Below, one piece after another: positions 63,184 through 64,000 of a stretch of DNA of 64,000 nt; the stretch's first letter is position 1; every line of letters begins with the position of its first letter. The notes below the pieces were generated by a model. It searched no databases, was not told the origin of the DNA, and saw only the letters and a program-made list of their open reading frames with translations. The stretch spans positions 1 to 64,000 of the forward strand of contig CAZXLH010000003.1 in NCBI GenBank assembly GCA_964641455.1, in the 5' to 3' direction. The DNA is from DTU015 sp964641455. GTDB taxonomy: Bacteria > Bacillota > Sulfobacillia > Fermentithermobacillales > Fermentithermobacillaceae. The position numbers and the translations under genes were made by a program.

Positions 63184-64000
63184 CTATTCCAGGGTTTCGG
63201 CTACAAAGTTAGCTGCAATCAGATCTTCAAGTGCCTGTCCCAACGCCTCGAAAATTGTGATATCGCTATCACTTATCCTGCCAGGTAGCATACCGGACAA
63301 AACCTGCCCAGCCTCACCAAGAATGTGCTCCTCGGTAATGGAACCATCCTGCACAGCGAGCAAGTAGTCACCTGCCTCCACCACAACAGCAGGCTTCCAA
63401 TCCACAAACAACCGGCCGGCTTTAACCAAATCAGAAGAAAGTTCTCGAGCATCCGGCGAGCAGGCCCCTACCGCATTGATATGAGTTCCAGGTTTTACAT
63501 CTTTGCCAGAAAGGATAGACTCCTGAGAAGGAGTCAGAGTACATATGATATCCGCATCCTTTGTGGCTTCACTTACACTGGAGCAAACGCGTATGGGCAA
63601 GCCGGTTTTTTGGCCCATTTCTTCTGCATAAAGCAAAGCAGCCTCTGAAGAAATATCCCATACAGTGACATCATTGAGGTTTCGCACCAGACTAATGGCT
63701 TCCAGATGCCGCCTGCCCTGAAGCCCGGCACCTAAAATAGCCAATCTGGAAGCATCCTGGCGAGATAACGCCTTAGTGGCTGCAGCTGAAACTGCAGCAG
63801 TGCGGATCCCAGTGACAGACTCTGCGTCCACAATTGCCTTAATGCTGCCTGTTTCGGCATCGAACACAAGTATCTGCCCTTGATGAGATGGAAGCCCTTT
63901 CTTGTAGTTTTCCGGAAACACTGCAAGGATCTTTATTCCGGCTACCTTTTCAGAAGCTATATAGGCAGGCATCATACCCAACACATTCCTATCATACAAC
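63184..64000 (-). CDS. Ornithine cyclodeaminase/mu-crystallin family protein (partial, N-terminus beyond right edge)
   Basis: The visible 271 residues hold the Rossmann domain with LAILGAGLQGRRHLEAISLVRNLNDVTVWD and THINAVGACSPDARELSSDLVKAGRLFVD, plus KGLPSHQGQILVFDAETGSIKAIVDAESVTGIRTAAVSAAAT, all typical of this family. The first 50 or so residues are missing. Members either convert ornithine to proline with NAD or reduce cyclic imines such as pyrroline-2-carboxylate. The latter would fit the imino-acid theme. It is probably the first or an early gene of the Opp operon. Confidence 0.87.
   Translation of the reverse strand, partial: LYDRNVLGMMPAYIASEKVAGIKILAVFPENYKKGLPSHQGQILVFDAETGSIKAIVDAESVTGIRTAAVSAAATKALSRQDASRLAILGAGLQGRRHLEAISLVRNLNDVTVWDISSEAALLYAEEMGQKTGLPIRVCSSVSEATKDADIICTLTPSQESILSGKDVKPGTHINAVGACSPDARELSSDLVKAGRLFVDWKPAVVVEAGDYLLAVQDGSITEEHILGEAGQVLSGMLPGRISDSDITIFEALGQALEDLIAANFVAETLE

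Overview
The window looks like a chromosome segment of an anaerobic, probably spore-forming Bacillota (Clostridia-like) of moderate GC. The evidence is the Firmicutes gene order rimP-nusA-ylxR-infB-ylxP-rbfA-nrnA-truB-ribF-rpsO-pnp, RNase J, AddB, a Spo0E-like phosphatase, strong GGAGG-type ribosome binding sites with frequent GTG and TTG starts, and many oxygen-sensitive Fe-S, glycyl-radical and tungsten-type enzymes. The genus cannot be fixed from sequence alone.

Layout. 1-6.5 kb (minus): addB (cut by the left edge), a nucleoside phosphorylase, deoB, RNase J. 6.5-9 kb: two small stress or membrane genes, a Spo0E-like gene behind a putative Spo0A box, and endonuclease IV. 8.8-19.2 kb (minus): the translation and RNA-processing operon with a sigma-A-like promoter at its head. 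19.3-31.4 kb (minus): an S9 peptidase, a PucR regulator, an M24 (Xaa-Pro) peptidase, then a GntR-headed operon with a proline-racemase-family enzyme, a four-subunit amine/imino-acid dehydrogenase and a DUF885 protein. 31.5-37.4 kb (minus): a second copy of the dehydrogenase-DUF885 module, extended by ferredoxins and an aldehyde ferredoxin oxidoreductase, behind a structured leader. 37.8-41.3 kb: HypD and HypE (trans-4-hydroxy-L-proline dehydratase and activase). 41.6-44.5 kb: four uncharacterised membrane proteins, one frameshifted.

44.9-48.6 kb: a DUF2207-type membrane protein ending in a Cys-Ala repeat tail, a DUF1294 protein, and a convergent radical SAM/SPASM enzyme; this is the best candidate for an undescribed system. 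48.6-49.6 kb: interspersed repeats, a 53-bp tandem repeat and a truncated zinc-ribbon gene. 49.8-53.7 kb (plus): a polyamine-type ABC transporter. 53.8 kb: tRNA-Leu(CAA). 54.2-64 kb (minus): an oligopeptide ABC transporter operon with an S15/CocE hydrolase, an M19 dipeptidase and an ornithine-cyclodeaminase-family protein cut by the right edge.

How it fits together (inference): the accessory part looks built to import peptides (Opp) and cut them with proline-tolerant peptidases (M24, S9, S15, M19, DUF885). It would then degrade proline, hydroxyproline and related imino or D-amino acids through HypD/E, the racemase-family enzyme and two Fe-S flavoprotein dehydrogenases, passing electrons to ferredoxin and possibly recovering energy from aldehydes through AOR. 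This would suit growth on collagen-like or other proline-rich peptides.
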